Shown here piece by piece: positions 1-9,800 of a stretch of DNA of 64,000 bases (position 1 is the first letter of the stretch; each line of letters opens with the position of its first letter). The notes under the pieces are model-generated. The model did no database searches, was not told the DNA's origin, and was given only the letters and a program-made list of their open reading frames with translations. The stretch lies in NCBI GenBank assembly GCA_039621445.1, contig CP154957.1:24032938-24096937 (forward strand), given 5' to 3'. Source of the DNA: Euglena gracilis (Eukaryota; Euglenida; Euglenophyceae; Euglenales). A program made the translations under genes and the position numbers.

Positions 1-1117
1 ATCTTTTGATGGGAAACCATTCGGTATTGGGTTAACATTGTCAAATTTCCCGAAAGCAATTCCCTTTCATAGGTATTGTACCTTTGTCGGGTATCATTGC
101 GTTTCCACGAATAGTGGCCGAGAGGGACAAGGGTGAACGTGGTCGGGTAGGTATGGTCAAAACTCCCATCCGACTTCACTCCTTTTGTCTCCAAAATGGT
201 TGATCTCTTTTTCAAGTCTTCCAAAATCTATTTAGAAACTTGTTGTCATTGGAAAATTGTAGCTCCACCTTGAACATCACTTGAGTCGGTCAAAATCACG
301 ATTTCCCCACTCTGTCTCGGTGTTCCCAAACACGTCAATTTTGCCAATTTAGATTTGAGCTCGTCGAAGTTGCTTTGTTCCTCCAAACCCCATTTCCACG
401 GTGCTTCCTTTTTGAGAAGTCCGGTTAACACATGTGATGATCCGGAAAACTTTGGTACGTGACGGCGAAAGAAATTCATTCCTCCGAGGAAAGATTGCAA
501 CTCCTTCAATTTGGAGACTTTTGCTTTGAGGATGGCATCAACCTTCTTTTTGCACGGCGACCACGTCCCGTGACTCAAATCAAATCCCAAATATTCCATG
601 TTCGTTTGAATGAATTCACACTTGCTCAACTTCACACGGATTTGATGTTTTTGGCATTCGGAAAGAAACGCTTCAAGCAAAATGAGGTGCTCTTCTTTTG
701 AATCCGTGCCGATTCCGCAATCGTCAAAAAATGCACCGAGGTGACTCCTCGTCAAAATTTCCTTGAGGTTCGGCTTTGCTTTCACCTTAGAAATTAGGAG
801 TTCGATCATTTCTTAGAAAACTCCGGGGGCACCTTGAAGTCCAAAAGGCATGCAAGCCACCGAAAGCACCGTCCGGAGGGGGTCGTGAATGCCGAAAGTT
901 CCTTTGCCCGGGGGGTCAACCCAACTTCCCAAAAAACGCTCCTTAGGTCAAGTTTCGTCTTAAACTTTGTGTTCGCAGTGTTTTCGATAAGAATTTCCAT
1001 ATTCAGTAAAAATGCCGCGTGCGGTGTGGGTCGGCGGTTGAGTCGTACGTATTGTCCAACCATTCTTTTTGTCTTGCTTTCCTTTTTGTCGACGAGAAAA
1101 GTGGGCGAGCACAGACC
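1..1117 (-). pseudogene. Ty3/gypsy-type RT-RNase H fragment, decayed, cut by window edge
   Basis: Minus-strand translation gives the order expected of a Ty3-type Pol. The RT N-terminal block (FLVDKKESKTKRMVGQY) lies near 1060-1105, followed by LDLRSVFWEVGLT and TPSGRCFRWL. The catalytic box, reading AFFDDCGIGT, is near 735, then KCEF and LGF motifs, then the RNase H start ILTDSSDVQGGATIFQ at about 250-300. RNase H continues (ARQRY-like DTRQRYNTYERELLSG) to base 1 and off the window. The frame changes around 806-809, and an in-frame TGA near 246 stands where a Trp is expected, so the copy is dead. Upstream gag/protease was not identified. Family assignment is firm; the similarity to dinoflagellate elements is from memory of the family, not a search. 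Confidence 0.85.
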
Positions 1118-1919
1118 CCGGCGCCAAGACGCTGGGGAGCCAAAAATGGCCTACTTTAAAGGAATGTGCCTTGGCGCAGGCCGAAATCCGACCCCCCTCC
1201 GGGGGGGCGGTAGTGCCTGCCTGGGCAGGCACGGGGTTGGTAAAAAAACAGCCTACCCCTATGGTCCCAGGTTCTTCGCCACGGGGCTCCAAGTCCAAGG
1301 CATCCCACTCTCCGCTTCGTCGAAGCCGTGACCGTGACTCCTCGGGTGGCCGGCAAGATGGCAGGCGCCGATCGAAAAGCAATGACTGATTTCTCATCTC
1401 ACCGTCTCCAAACATCTCGCCACAGGTTCAAAACATGCCGTGGTCGAGAGACCGCACAACGTTTTTTTTCGGCATGTGATCTCATAGATACTGAACAACC
1501 ATTGGCTTTTGGAACACTTTTTTAAAGAAACAAACTCCAATGAGGATCAGCATCTGGAAGGATTGGTTCCCCATTTTTGATTTTCTCTCATTTAGTCCAC
1601 ATCTTTCCCCAATTGTTGAAGTCCAACCGATTTCTCCATCTTCTTGTCTCCTGTCCTGGCTCACCAACCTGACCACATGGATCAACGTCTTGCTTATATA
1701 TTTTGTTTCCATCAATCCGGTGTGCTAGGAAGGAATCCAGAAAGCATGATTATATTTTGGAGAGCCAAGAGAGGACCGTAAGCATGCAACGTGCAGTGCC
1801 GAAATTCAGTTATTTTTTTTAGTGGCCTGCCCCTCACCCGGTGCCTTTTTCGAGCGTGTTGCGAAAAGTCAGCGCAGTTAAACAAGGAGTGCACACACCG
1901 ATCCCCCCCAAGCCAAGGG
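1118..1919. other. Unassigned spacer
   Basis: No recognisable gene. The minus strand holds a 77-codon open frame (1482-1715) of unknown origin that could be an upstream part of the Ty3-type remnant. A run at 1190-1260 has a G-rich stretch and a GCCTGCC/GGCAGGC inverted repeat. Confidence 0.4.
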
Positions 1920-2327
1920 CAGGGTTTGATATAAGGAGGGCGTACATGGTTTAGGTGGGGGGTGTCCCCCCACCCCCCCCCCCCCCCTCACCCCCGGGGG
2001 GGGGCCCGGCCCCCCCCCCCCCCCCCCCCCTGCCAGGGGGGTCCGGACCGACCCTCGGGGGGGGGGGGTGGTTCCCAGGACCCCCCCCCCGAAAAGGGTC
2101 AATTTTTTTCTCCGGAGGTTTGCGCCGAAAATTTTTTTTGCATTTTTGGCACATTTTTTTGGTCAAAAAGTGCCCAAAATGGCACTTTTGGTCGTTTTGG
2201 GGGGTCAAAAATTTTCGGCCACCCTGACCGCGCACCTGTTTAGGTGGGGGGGGGGTGTCACCCCCACCCTGGCCCGCAGGGGGGGTCCAGACCGCCCCCC
2301 TCCCACCTGTCCTTATATCGAACCCTG
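1920..2327. mobile_element. Foldback/MITE-like element with G/C homopolymer interior
   Basis: The ends are an imperfect inverted repeat: CAGGGTTTGATATAAGGA at 1920-1937 and the complement of CAGGGTTCGATATAAGGA at 2310-2327. Between them lie long C and G runs around an A/T-rich core that repeats the theme TTTTGGNNAAAAA and its complement. The same terminal sequence bounds the 52.4-57.1 kb block in MND1 intron 3, so this is a dispersed family. Open frames through it are homopolymer artefacts. No transposase is visible, so it would be non-autonomous. Confidence 0.6.
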
Positions 2328-2489
2328 GCCAAGGCACACTGCGGGAACCAGTGGCTCTTTGTTTTGTGGCTCGTGTTCCATACACCATGAGGGGTCGGCG
2401 CCACTCACCGTCCCGAGCCGGACCGAGCCCACGACCTCCCGGCTCCTCGGCGGGGGTCATGCCTCCAGACTACCGGTGGGGACAAAGAG
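2328..2489 (-). repeat. tRNA-derived SINE-like repeat, degenerate copy
   Basis: On the minus strand this carries AGTCTGGAGGCATGA, then GCCGGGAGGTCGTGGG and a CTCGGGACGGTGAG tail, matching the better preserved copy at 5384-5655. The B-box equivalent reads GGGCTCGGTCC and is degenerate. It lies directly between the foldback element and the terminal repeat of DIRS-A. Confidence 0.5.
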
Positions 2490-2801
2490 ACACCTTGGGC
2501 TCCGCACTTTGCCATTCCGAGGCCATGCCTTGCTCACCGGCGGTTGGTTGTGATTGTTTGGTGCGCTGGGTTAGGACGCACGGCTTAGTGCCTTTTCGCC
2601 AGAGTTGGCTGATTCTAAAAATTGCGCTTCGACGGCGAGAGGAAAGGACAAGAGTCTTCGAACGAAGAAGAACCAAGAGAAGAAGCCAATATCGATTCAA
2701 TATCCAGAAGGCCACGAGCAAGACGAATACCAACCCAAAAGTCAATTATCAAATTTAAAATTTTACTTCAAAGAACAATGCACTGGAAAAGGAGTTGGAA
2801 T
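2490..2801 (+). mobile_element. DIRS-A segment 1: terminal repeat and start of ORF1
   Basis: The first 120 bases (GGCTCCGCACTTTGCC, GCTCACCGGCGG, GGTGCGCTGGGTTAGGA, then TGCCTTTTCGCC) are a terminal repeat also found at 38745-38870 (plus) and in inverted form at 37400-37700, 38440-38560 and 46000-46330. The ORF1 start follows, with a charged peptide ending in ISIQYPEGHE. It stops at 2801, where a 1.49-kb insertion interrupts it. Confidence 0.6.
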
Positions 2802-4292
2802 CTGGTAGAATGCCTTCTTGAAGAATTTGACAAAGAAAAGGGTGTCCATGTTTTCTACACCAGAACAGACTTTCCACAAGTCTTTGGGGCATGGGGGTGT
2901 CCCCCTACTGTTTTCCCTGCACTGAATCGTTTTCTGTAGAGGGCATTCTTGATAAGAAAGCTGCTGAGTTTTTATGCTCACCATGGGTCATTGTGTTCTG
3001 ACCTGGAGACTTTCTGGCCAGATGGAGGTTCCTCCACGTCAACGACATAGATTCTGCCTTTTCCAAGGCTCTTCCCCCGCCATGGGGATGGTTAAGAGCT
3101 GCTATAGCTCCTGTTGAGGGGCAGACGGCCCTGGCCACCTTTTCTTCTCCAATGTCTCCAACCTGTGCGGATGGGAAAATACGACTTGGAGCGCTTGGGA
3201 GCAAGGGGAGCTTTACCTGATCCATTGAAGTTCTGGACCGTTCTGTCCACCTGCAAATCTGCTGAAGTGAACAACACGTTGCTGGACTCCACCACAGTTC
3301 CCGGGATGCTCCTGCGCTTTCTCTCCAGCAGGAGCTGCACTTCTGTTTCAGCCAAATAGTAAAACAATTGTTGACACAGCTGGTGATAAGACGTGTCCTC
3401 TTGCTGCAGCACAATGGGGTGCAATGTGGCCAGCAGCCTCATGGCGTTCAGCATTCGTTGTTGTACTCCCTTCAGAAATTTGTCAGCGATTGAACGACCA
3501 TCGGCTTGGTGACTGTTGTCTTCTGCCCTCTGTTTCATTCCAGAAAACACTGGTACGTCTTGAAAGACATGCCTCATGTCTAGTCTCTCTCCTTGTTGTG
3601 CCTTTTTCAGACAGAGCGCCAGGTCTCCTGGCAGCTGCAAGGGCGGTGCCTCCCAGGGCAACCGCCCCTCCTCGTCCGCCTCGTCGCCTTCTTCCTCTGT
3701 GTCCATGGAGTTGCCCGCGCCGCCGCTCTTCGCGGCGGGGTGCGTTCCCGACGCAGCTTCCCCGTTGAGTTCATGCGCCCAGACGTCGGAGAGATGGAAC
3801 GCAACATCGGCACACTTTTCCGATAACTCCGCAAGGGCCATGTCCACGTTGGCCACCCAGACGAGGCTGCACAAGAAGCTGTTCAGGTAGTCCACGAAGA
3901 TTGCGCTGACCAATGCTATCCCCGTGAGTCTTCGTTTGGCTCTGGCGCATCTCGTCGAAGTCCAACCTCCACCATTCCACGCTTGTCCGGCTTGCAGCAC
4001 GACTTGAAACTTCTCCATCGACGTTGCCTTCAGCAAGTCGCGTACTTCATCGGGGTCCAGGAACAGACGTCCCCAGGCTTCGTTGTAGACGCTCTCGTCT
4101 GTAGACGTCAAACTCTCGGATGTGATTGTGACTGTCGACTTGATTGCTTGCTGGTCACAAGGGCGATTAGGATTCGCCAAGTCCGGCAACAAAAAGCAGT
4201 AAGAAGCAGCGCGCCAAAGAACACACCATGAACAAACACCCGGAATAAACCAGCAATATCTCACCCAACCGAAGTGCGAAGCCCGAGTGGTC
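2802..4292 (-). mobile_element. Insertion in DIRS-A: terminal fragment of a divergent DIRS-like element
   Basis: The insertion is flanked on both sides by TGGAAT (2796-2801 and 4293-4298), a candidate 6-bp target duplication, and sits where the related copy at about 39050 is continuous. Reading the minus strand from 4292, it begins GACCACTCGGGCTTCGCAC and continues to TTACTGCTTTTTGTTGCCGG, which resembles the DIRS terminal repeats elsewhere in the window. The inference is that it is the 5' end of another DIRS-like element in reverse orientation, carrying its ORF1. Confidence 0.45.
3092..4264 (-). CDS. Hypothetical ORF, possibly ORF1 of a DIRS-like element
   Basis: An intact 390-codon frame that I do not recognise by domain. 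Codons before about residue 30 overlap the DIRS-type terminal repeat, so the true start is probably internal. Visible features are an acidic stretch (DTEEEGDEADEEG) near residues 190-200, a Leu/Gln-rich probably helical C-terminal half, and a basic tail. There is no zinc knuckle, signal peptide or clear membrane segment. Its position right after a terminal repeat fits ORF1 (gag-like) of a DIRS-like element; a captured host exon is the alternative. Confidence 0.4.
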   Translation of the reverse strand: MRYCWFIPGVCSWCVLWRAASYCFLLPDLANPNRPCDQQAIKSTVTITSESLTSTDESVYNEAWGRLFLDPDEVRDLLKATSMEKFQVVLQAGQAWNGGGWTSTRCARAKRRLTGIALVSAIFVDYLNSFLCSLVWVANVDMALAELSEKCADVAFHLSDVWAHELNGEAASGTHPAAKSGGAGNSMDTEEEGDEADEEGRLPWEAPPLQLPGDLALCLKKAQQGERLDMRHVFQDVPVFSGMKQRAEDNSHQADGRSIADKFLKGVQQRMLNAMRLLATLHPIVLQQEDTSYHQLCQQLFYYLAETEVQLLLERKRRSIPGTVVESSNVLFTSADLQVDRTVQNFNGSGKAPLAPKRSKSYFPIRTGWRHWRRKGGQGRLPLNRSYSSS

Positions 4293-5383
4293 TGGAATTA
4301 CATGGCCGCGGACATCCTGGAGCAGTGGCCGCAGAAGCTGGAGAACTTCGAGACGCGGTCGAAACGTGGCCAACCGTGGCCGTTCTTCCCACCCAGCCCC
4401 CCCACCCCAGAAATTTCCCAGCCCAAAAACCCCCCAAGGACGGCCATGGTCCTTGGACCACTGTGGCCAGAAGTCCCAGAAAACAGAAGTCAGCCCCAGC
4501 CGTTGGTGGGCAAAGAATGTGCCATAGAAGCCCAAAATGCTGCAGAATTGGACGTCCAAAGCCAACATATCAGGGGCATTTCGCCCAAAGGCGCCCAGCC
4601 GCCTGTGCACAAATTGGCCAAAGGATGGGGAGATGGAATCAAGGCCAAGGACACCATTACAGGGGCCATGGGGGCCAGTTTTTGCAAGCAAATCCCCCCA
4701 CGAAGGGGCAGAAAAGATCTGTCAAACCCCCCCAATTCATCTTACACCACAGCCCCTCTCAGGGGGAGAAGGGGGGCCACAGCCGCCGCCCCAGATTTCC
4801 AGTGGAATTGGAGGCCAAGAAGAAATCAAGGCCTCAAAGACCAACAGATGGGTTATGGAAAAAGATCTATACATTGAGGCCTTGGACGCCAGCAGGGTGG
4901 ACCCACAGTGGCCACCAAGAAGCTAAGGGACATCATCACCAACCAGCAGGGTGGACCCACAGTGGCCACCAAGAAGCTAAGAAAGCTGCTGGAGAAACCA
5001 CCGAGGGACCCACAGAGGCCCTCTTCCAAAAAAAGGGGGGAAAGGGGACCCACAGTGACCCTTTCAATGACCCAGCATCAGGAGGAAAAGGGACCACAGT
5101 GGCCCTTTTGGGCAGGGGCAGGAACCCCTCCAACAATTATTTCTCAATTCCTGATCATTCAATCAAGGGGGGGACACACGGAGCCCCCCCTATGGTATGT
5201 CAACAAACCACATCAACACTGAGAAGACCAGAAAGGCAAAACAGCGGCAGGGGCATTAAGCCCTATGGTATGTCTTCAAACAACAAGATCCTCCAGAGAG
5301 GTGAGCAGAGAGGGAGAGCAAGATCTGGGCAGCAAATAACGACCTAAGAGATGCTTACTTCCACATCCCAGTGAGCCAGGCCC
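4293..5383 (+). pseudogene. DIRS-A ORF1 region (gag-like, Pro-rich), frameshifted
   Basis: Resumes after the insertion with YMAADILEQWPQKLE and proceeds through WPFFPPSPPTPE, VLGPLWPE and VHKLAKGWGDGIKA. All of these have counterparts in the related copy at 39016-39690. The reading frame changes several times, for example between the 4287-4877 and 4274-5347 frames, so no single product is encoded. A roughly 55-bp segment encoding GGPTVATKKLR is tandemly duplicated at 4895-4980, as a local slippage event. The segment ends in the first RT motif region (DLRDAYFHIPVSQAL), cut by a SINE at 5384. Function is assigned only by position before RT. Confidence 0.6.
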
Positions 5384-5655
5384 TTGTGGGGATCGCCGTG
5401 GGTTGGTCCACGACTATGGAACATCCCGGAGCGGCACTGGGGGCTCAGGAGGCTGCCTGGCGGGAGACCGGTGGACCGCCAGGTGAGGACCTCCTTTGTC
5501 CCCACCGGTAGTCTGGAGGCATGACGCCAGCCGAGGAACCGGGAGGTCGTGGGTTCGATTCCCGAGTTGGAAATTGTCGTCCGGCTCGGGACGGTGAGAG
5601 GCACTGGCCCTTCTGGGGCCTCGAACACAAGCCGTAAAACAGAGAGCCCACACCC
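5384..5655 (+). mobile_element. tRNA-derived SINE-like insertion in DIRS-A RT
   Basis: Compared with the continuous copy near 40605, 272 bases are inserted between AGCCAGGCCC and TAAGGCC. They contain a good Pol III B box (GGTTCGATTCC, 5552-5562) and an A-box-like TAGTCTGGAGG about 40 bases upstream. The first 100 bases recur inverted at 37780-37880. A second degenerate copy is at 2328-2489. Any target duplication is no longer than CCC. The insertion splits the RT domain, inactivating DIRS-A. Confidence 0.65.
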
Positions 5656-6244
5656 TAAGGCCTTTCTAAGACATCAGGTGGGGGGCAGACCTGGTAATTC
5701 CAGGCAGGCTGTTTTATCCTGAATCTAATGCCCCAAATTTTATGAAAATTAATGAAACGTTCGAAACGCTGTGGAGGAAAAGGGGCATCCAGGTATTTAT
5801 TTACCTGGACGACGTTTTACTGGTGGCCCTAACACAAAACATCTTGCAAAATCACCTGAACACAGTGGTCAAGGATTTAAACAAATCAGGATTCAAAATA
5901 AATGTAAAAAAGTCCACCCAAATCAAAAATCATCTTGGATTTCAACTAAAGTTCCAGGAGGGAAAATTACAGGTGCCCCCCCAGAAAATAAAAACAGTAA
6001 AAAAGGAGCTGGGTAAAATGGTGAGAAAAAATTACATGTCAAAAAGGCAACTGGCTGCCATTTTGGGCCAAATCAGATGCAATCTAATGGCCTTGCCCTT
6101 TCTAAGGGCCTTTACGGAAGCCCTGGAATTTTTTTAGGTAGAAAAGTACACGGCCCCCTGGGACACAAAACACCCCATTTCCCAAAGAATAAAGGACCAA
6201 CTAAGAGAAATAACAATTCTTCTGGACACCTGGGGGGGGGGCAG
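5656..6244 (+). pseudogene. DIRS-A reverse transcriptase, C-terminal half
   Basis: The frame 5742-6137 encodes the catalytic box IYLDDVLLVA (both Asp present, 5808-5813). It then continues through LGFQLKFQEGKLQVPPQK and RQLAAILGQIRCNLMALPFLRAFTEAL, which is the palm/thumb of DIRS-type RTs. The upstream half is separated by the SINE and by stops. Downstream the sequence runs towards RNase H but is cut at 6244 by the LTR of element A; RNase H resumes at 35690. Of the two RT copies here this is the one that keeps the YLDD aspartates. Confidence 0.8.
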
Positions 6245-6676
6245 TGTGTACCAGGCAGCCATTCTGCCATGGCACTGTGTACCAGATACAATGGGCTACG
6301 GCCTACAAGCTGGCTACGGCCGGGCTGTACACAGTGGCATGGTTAAACCATAAGACAAAGAGAGAATCTCAGAGCTAGCGAAAGCTTAGCGAAAGTAACT
6401 GGTTCCTAATTCAGGGTTATTGGGTTTGGTGCTTTGCAATTCTCTTTTAGAATTCTGAGGGCGAAGACCCAATTGAATACAAGTTTTATTTCTTTCTTTT
6501 ACAAAGCTCGAAAGAGCAAAAGTCACTTTCATATAAGGGACTGCGGTCCCACCAATTCTTCTGCTTGTGTGCTTTGCATTCAAAAGGGGAAAAGGGAAGC
6601 AAATTTTATTGTTACTCCCCCCACGGGGTTTTCGGGAGGAAAGCATAAGTAGAAAAGCCGGGGTGGGACGTACACT
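6245..6676 (+). repeat. 5' LTR of element A
   Basis: Begins TGTGTACCAGGCAGCC and ends GGGACGTACACT, so the termini are TG...CT with a near-perfect TGTGTAC/GTACACT inverted end. Identical in length to the 3' LTR. U3/R/U5 boundaries cannot be set from sequence alone. Confidence 0.9.
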
Positions 6677-6686
6677 TGGTAGCAGA
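6677..6686 (+). promoter_or_regulatory. Primer binding site, initiator-Met tRNA type
   Basis: TGGTAGCAGA directly after the 5' LTR is complementary to the ...TCTGCTACCA 3' end common to eukaryotic initiator methionine tRNA. Element B has the same ten bases after its 5' LTR. Confidence 0.8.
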
Positions 6687-6898
6687 ATAGGTTTAACGGT
6701 CGAACGACCAAAGAAAAACTCAGAAAAAGGCGCCTAAGCACGGCCGAGGTGTCTCAGGGGCACAAGTGGCTACGGCTGCATCACAACGCCTCTGAGCCCC
6801 CACCTTTGCTTATATTTTTGGGTGTTTTCACACAAATTTTTACAATTTTTACAATTTTTACGATTTTCACAAAAAATTTTCCCAATTTTTCATCAGAA

Positions 6899-9800
6899 AT
6901 GCAAAGTGCACATGCACACACTGGAAACGCACCTATTAACTATGCTTTGTTAATAGGTTCGCTTCGTGGACTGCAGAATGCAGACGAAGTCGCTACGGCG
7001 ACAAATAAGTTTTCTTTACAAGGGGCGAACGCCCAAGTCGCTTTAGCGACAGAAAATTTTTATCCACAAGGGGCGGATGCCCAAGCCGCTTCTGCGGTGG
7101 AAAAATTTTCCATACAAGGGGCGGACGCCAAAGCCGCTTCGGCGGTACCCCCCCCCATAACTGGGTTTTCGAACCCAAACCGCATTGGCGGTGCCCCCAC
7201 CTACAACAAGCCGCTTCGGCGGGAACCCTCCCCCCCCCCCCCCCTCCAAGGGTTCGGACCCAAGCCCCTCCGACGGTACCCCCCCCTCCCAGGGTCTTCG
7301 GACCCAAGCCGCTTCGGCGGTACCCCCCCCCTCCAAGGGTCTTCGGACCCAAGCCGCTTCGGCGGTACCCACCCCTCCAAGGGTCTTCGGACCCAAGCCG
7401 CTTCGGCGGTGCCCCCCCCCCTACAAGGGTCTACGGACCCAACCCGCATTCGCGGACCCACTGTTAAAACAACCGCATTTGCGGTACAACATAACCCTAC
7501 AATGGGTCTATGGACCCCTTACGCTTCTGCGGAGTCTGACCCACAAGTGGGCAGAATGCCCGAACGGAACTGGCAATTAGTGCCTTTTGGCACCCAATTG
7601 CCTACAGAGCCCCACCCCCCTTACGAGGACGGGTTGGAAACACCTTGTTTTTTCCATCCCCCCCAAGCCCTACCACCGGTAAGCCCCATTCGGGACTTGC
7701 CCCCCCCTCCACAATTGGGAGAAATCCCAGAACTACCTTGGTCCGCTGAAATGCGGTTGGTGGTCCCAGACACTGCCGGTGTCATTGTTCCCATGGACAA
7801 TGACCCCGAGGAAGACCGGGTTTCGTTCTCCAGTAATACCGTTGAGCGCGTAGTCGCAAATTTACCGGAGAACCACCCACTACAACAGCAATTTCGACAC
7901 ATCGAAGCATGTGTCCAAAATTGCGCTAAAACACTGAACCAAGTCCTACAATTTGATGAAGACAGTCACAAGGCCGTTTTCGGCAAGCTGGACTTCCTTT
8001 GGCAATATATCCAAGAATTTGGACAATTTTGCCAAAAGAATTTTAACTCCACTACAATGGACCTTCAGAACCTCCACCAAGGTTTTAACGAATTTTTGCG
8101 CAACACCTTGGTACACAACTTCCAACAGGTACAAGAGATCCTCCAAACTGCGGAATCGCGGAATAACGCAAAATTTTCACATTTACAACAAAATTTACAA
8201 CAATTGTTCACACAACTGGAAAACTTTTCTTATACAATGCAAGAAATGCAGTCCCGCCTACAACAACGGGATAAAGCGCCTACGGGTGCGGAACTTGGCT
8301 CATATGTCTCATATGAGCACTTCTCAACCCTATCCAATGTTGTACAACAATCCCAGGAACGCATTTTGCGTTTGGGTGATGAAAACGCAAGTTTTCATCA
8401 AAATTTTGCACAAATACGCGAAAACTATGTACAAAGAGCTTTTGCTCAACAACTGGAAGAGCGGATTGCTCGTTTGGAACAAACTTCCTGCAAATGCGGT
8501 GAAGTTTCCCACAATTTGACCACATTGCACACTCAAGTGGCGGAAATCGCGCATCGGCAAGATTTCCTCCATGAAAAGTGGCAAAACGACATACAAAAAC
8601 TTGAAACTGCGTCCAATGCGCTACAAACCGCTACGGCGGAACTCCAATCCCGCGATGCGGTGATTCTTAGCTTACAAACCGCGAATGCGGAACTCCAAGA
8701 CCGAGAAACGGTCATAACTACCATCCAAACCGCGAATGCGGACCTCCAAATTGCGTTTGCAGACCTGAAAACCGCTTTTGCGGATGTTTCGGGACTACAA
8801 ACTGCAATTCGGGACATACAACGCCGCTTTGCGGAAACTTCCACCAAAAATCCCAGTATGGGAGCATTACGATCCACTGTAACCGATTTGCACAATCAGT
8901 TACAAGCGGATGTGAACAAAATCGAATCCGCGTTTGCGGATTTGCACAAACGGTGCAACGGTATTCAGAAATCAATTCCGGATATCACCGGCATTGAAAC
9001 CGCACTTGCGGATTTGAATACCCAACACAAAACCTTACAATCCACCACTTCCCATTTACAAAAACGCGTACAAACACTTTCTACAAGGGTCTCCGGACTC
9101 CAACCATCCTCGGATGGTCAAACGGTTCGCGAAGTCGAACTACCCCTTGATTTTCGCACATTTTACGACCAAATGCTTGCGAAAAATCAGGAAAACTTAC
9201 AAGAATTTTGTGAAACCTTGATGAGGACCGAAAATTCGGTCACCCAACAAGTTCTCACACTAAAACAACAAATCTCGGTGTTGGAGAACCGACTTTCTAC
9301 AATGATGGATGACAAAACCGCTGAAAATGCGGTAGGGGTACTCCAACCCACGTTGGGTACCACAACCCCACAAACCGAGAATCGGTTGAACACCCTTACA
9401 ACCGCTATGGAAACTGTTGGTAAGCGTGTCCAATTCTTGGACACCACTTGTCCAAAGCTTTCAGCGTATTGTGCCTCCATCGTTGACAAACTCCCACTTT
9501 TGGATGAATTACCCTCATACCGCAAACGTATTAAGCGTTTGCAGGGTGATGTTGAAAGAATTTCGGACCTTTTCCAAGTGGTTGGTTCATTGGAACAAAG
9601 TATCCAAGATTTTGCATTGAGTTTGGACGAGATTCATGCAAAATCCCGCAACCCCCCGCACTTTGCCCCTGAAAACCGTGTTTTCGGTGGTCAAAATGCA
9701 ACTTCCAGCTCACAACGCGCTTTTCGCGCATCAACCGAAGCATCTTCGGATGCCCGACATCCAACTCGCGACTTTGTGCATCAAATTCGCGATTCGTTGG

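Noticed and set aside
1951-2553. Gly/Pro-rich ORFs on both strands
   Set aside because: Produced by C and G homopolymer runs in a foldback element.
5552-5562. Functional tRNA gene at the B box
   Set aside because: No cloverleaf could be folded around it; the A-box-like sequence and dispersed copies indicate a SINE.
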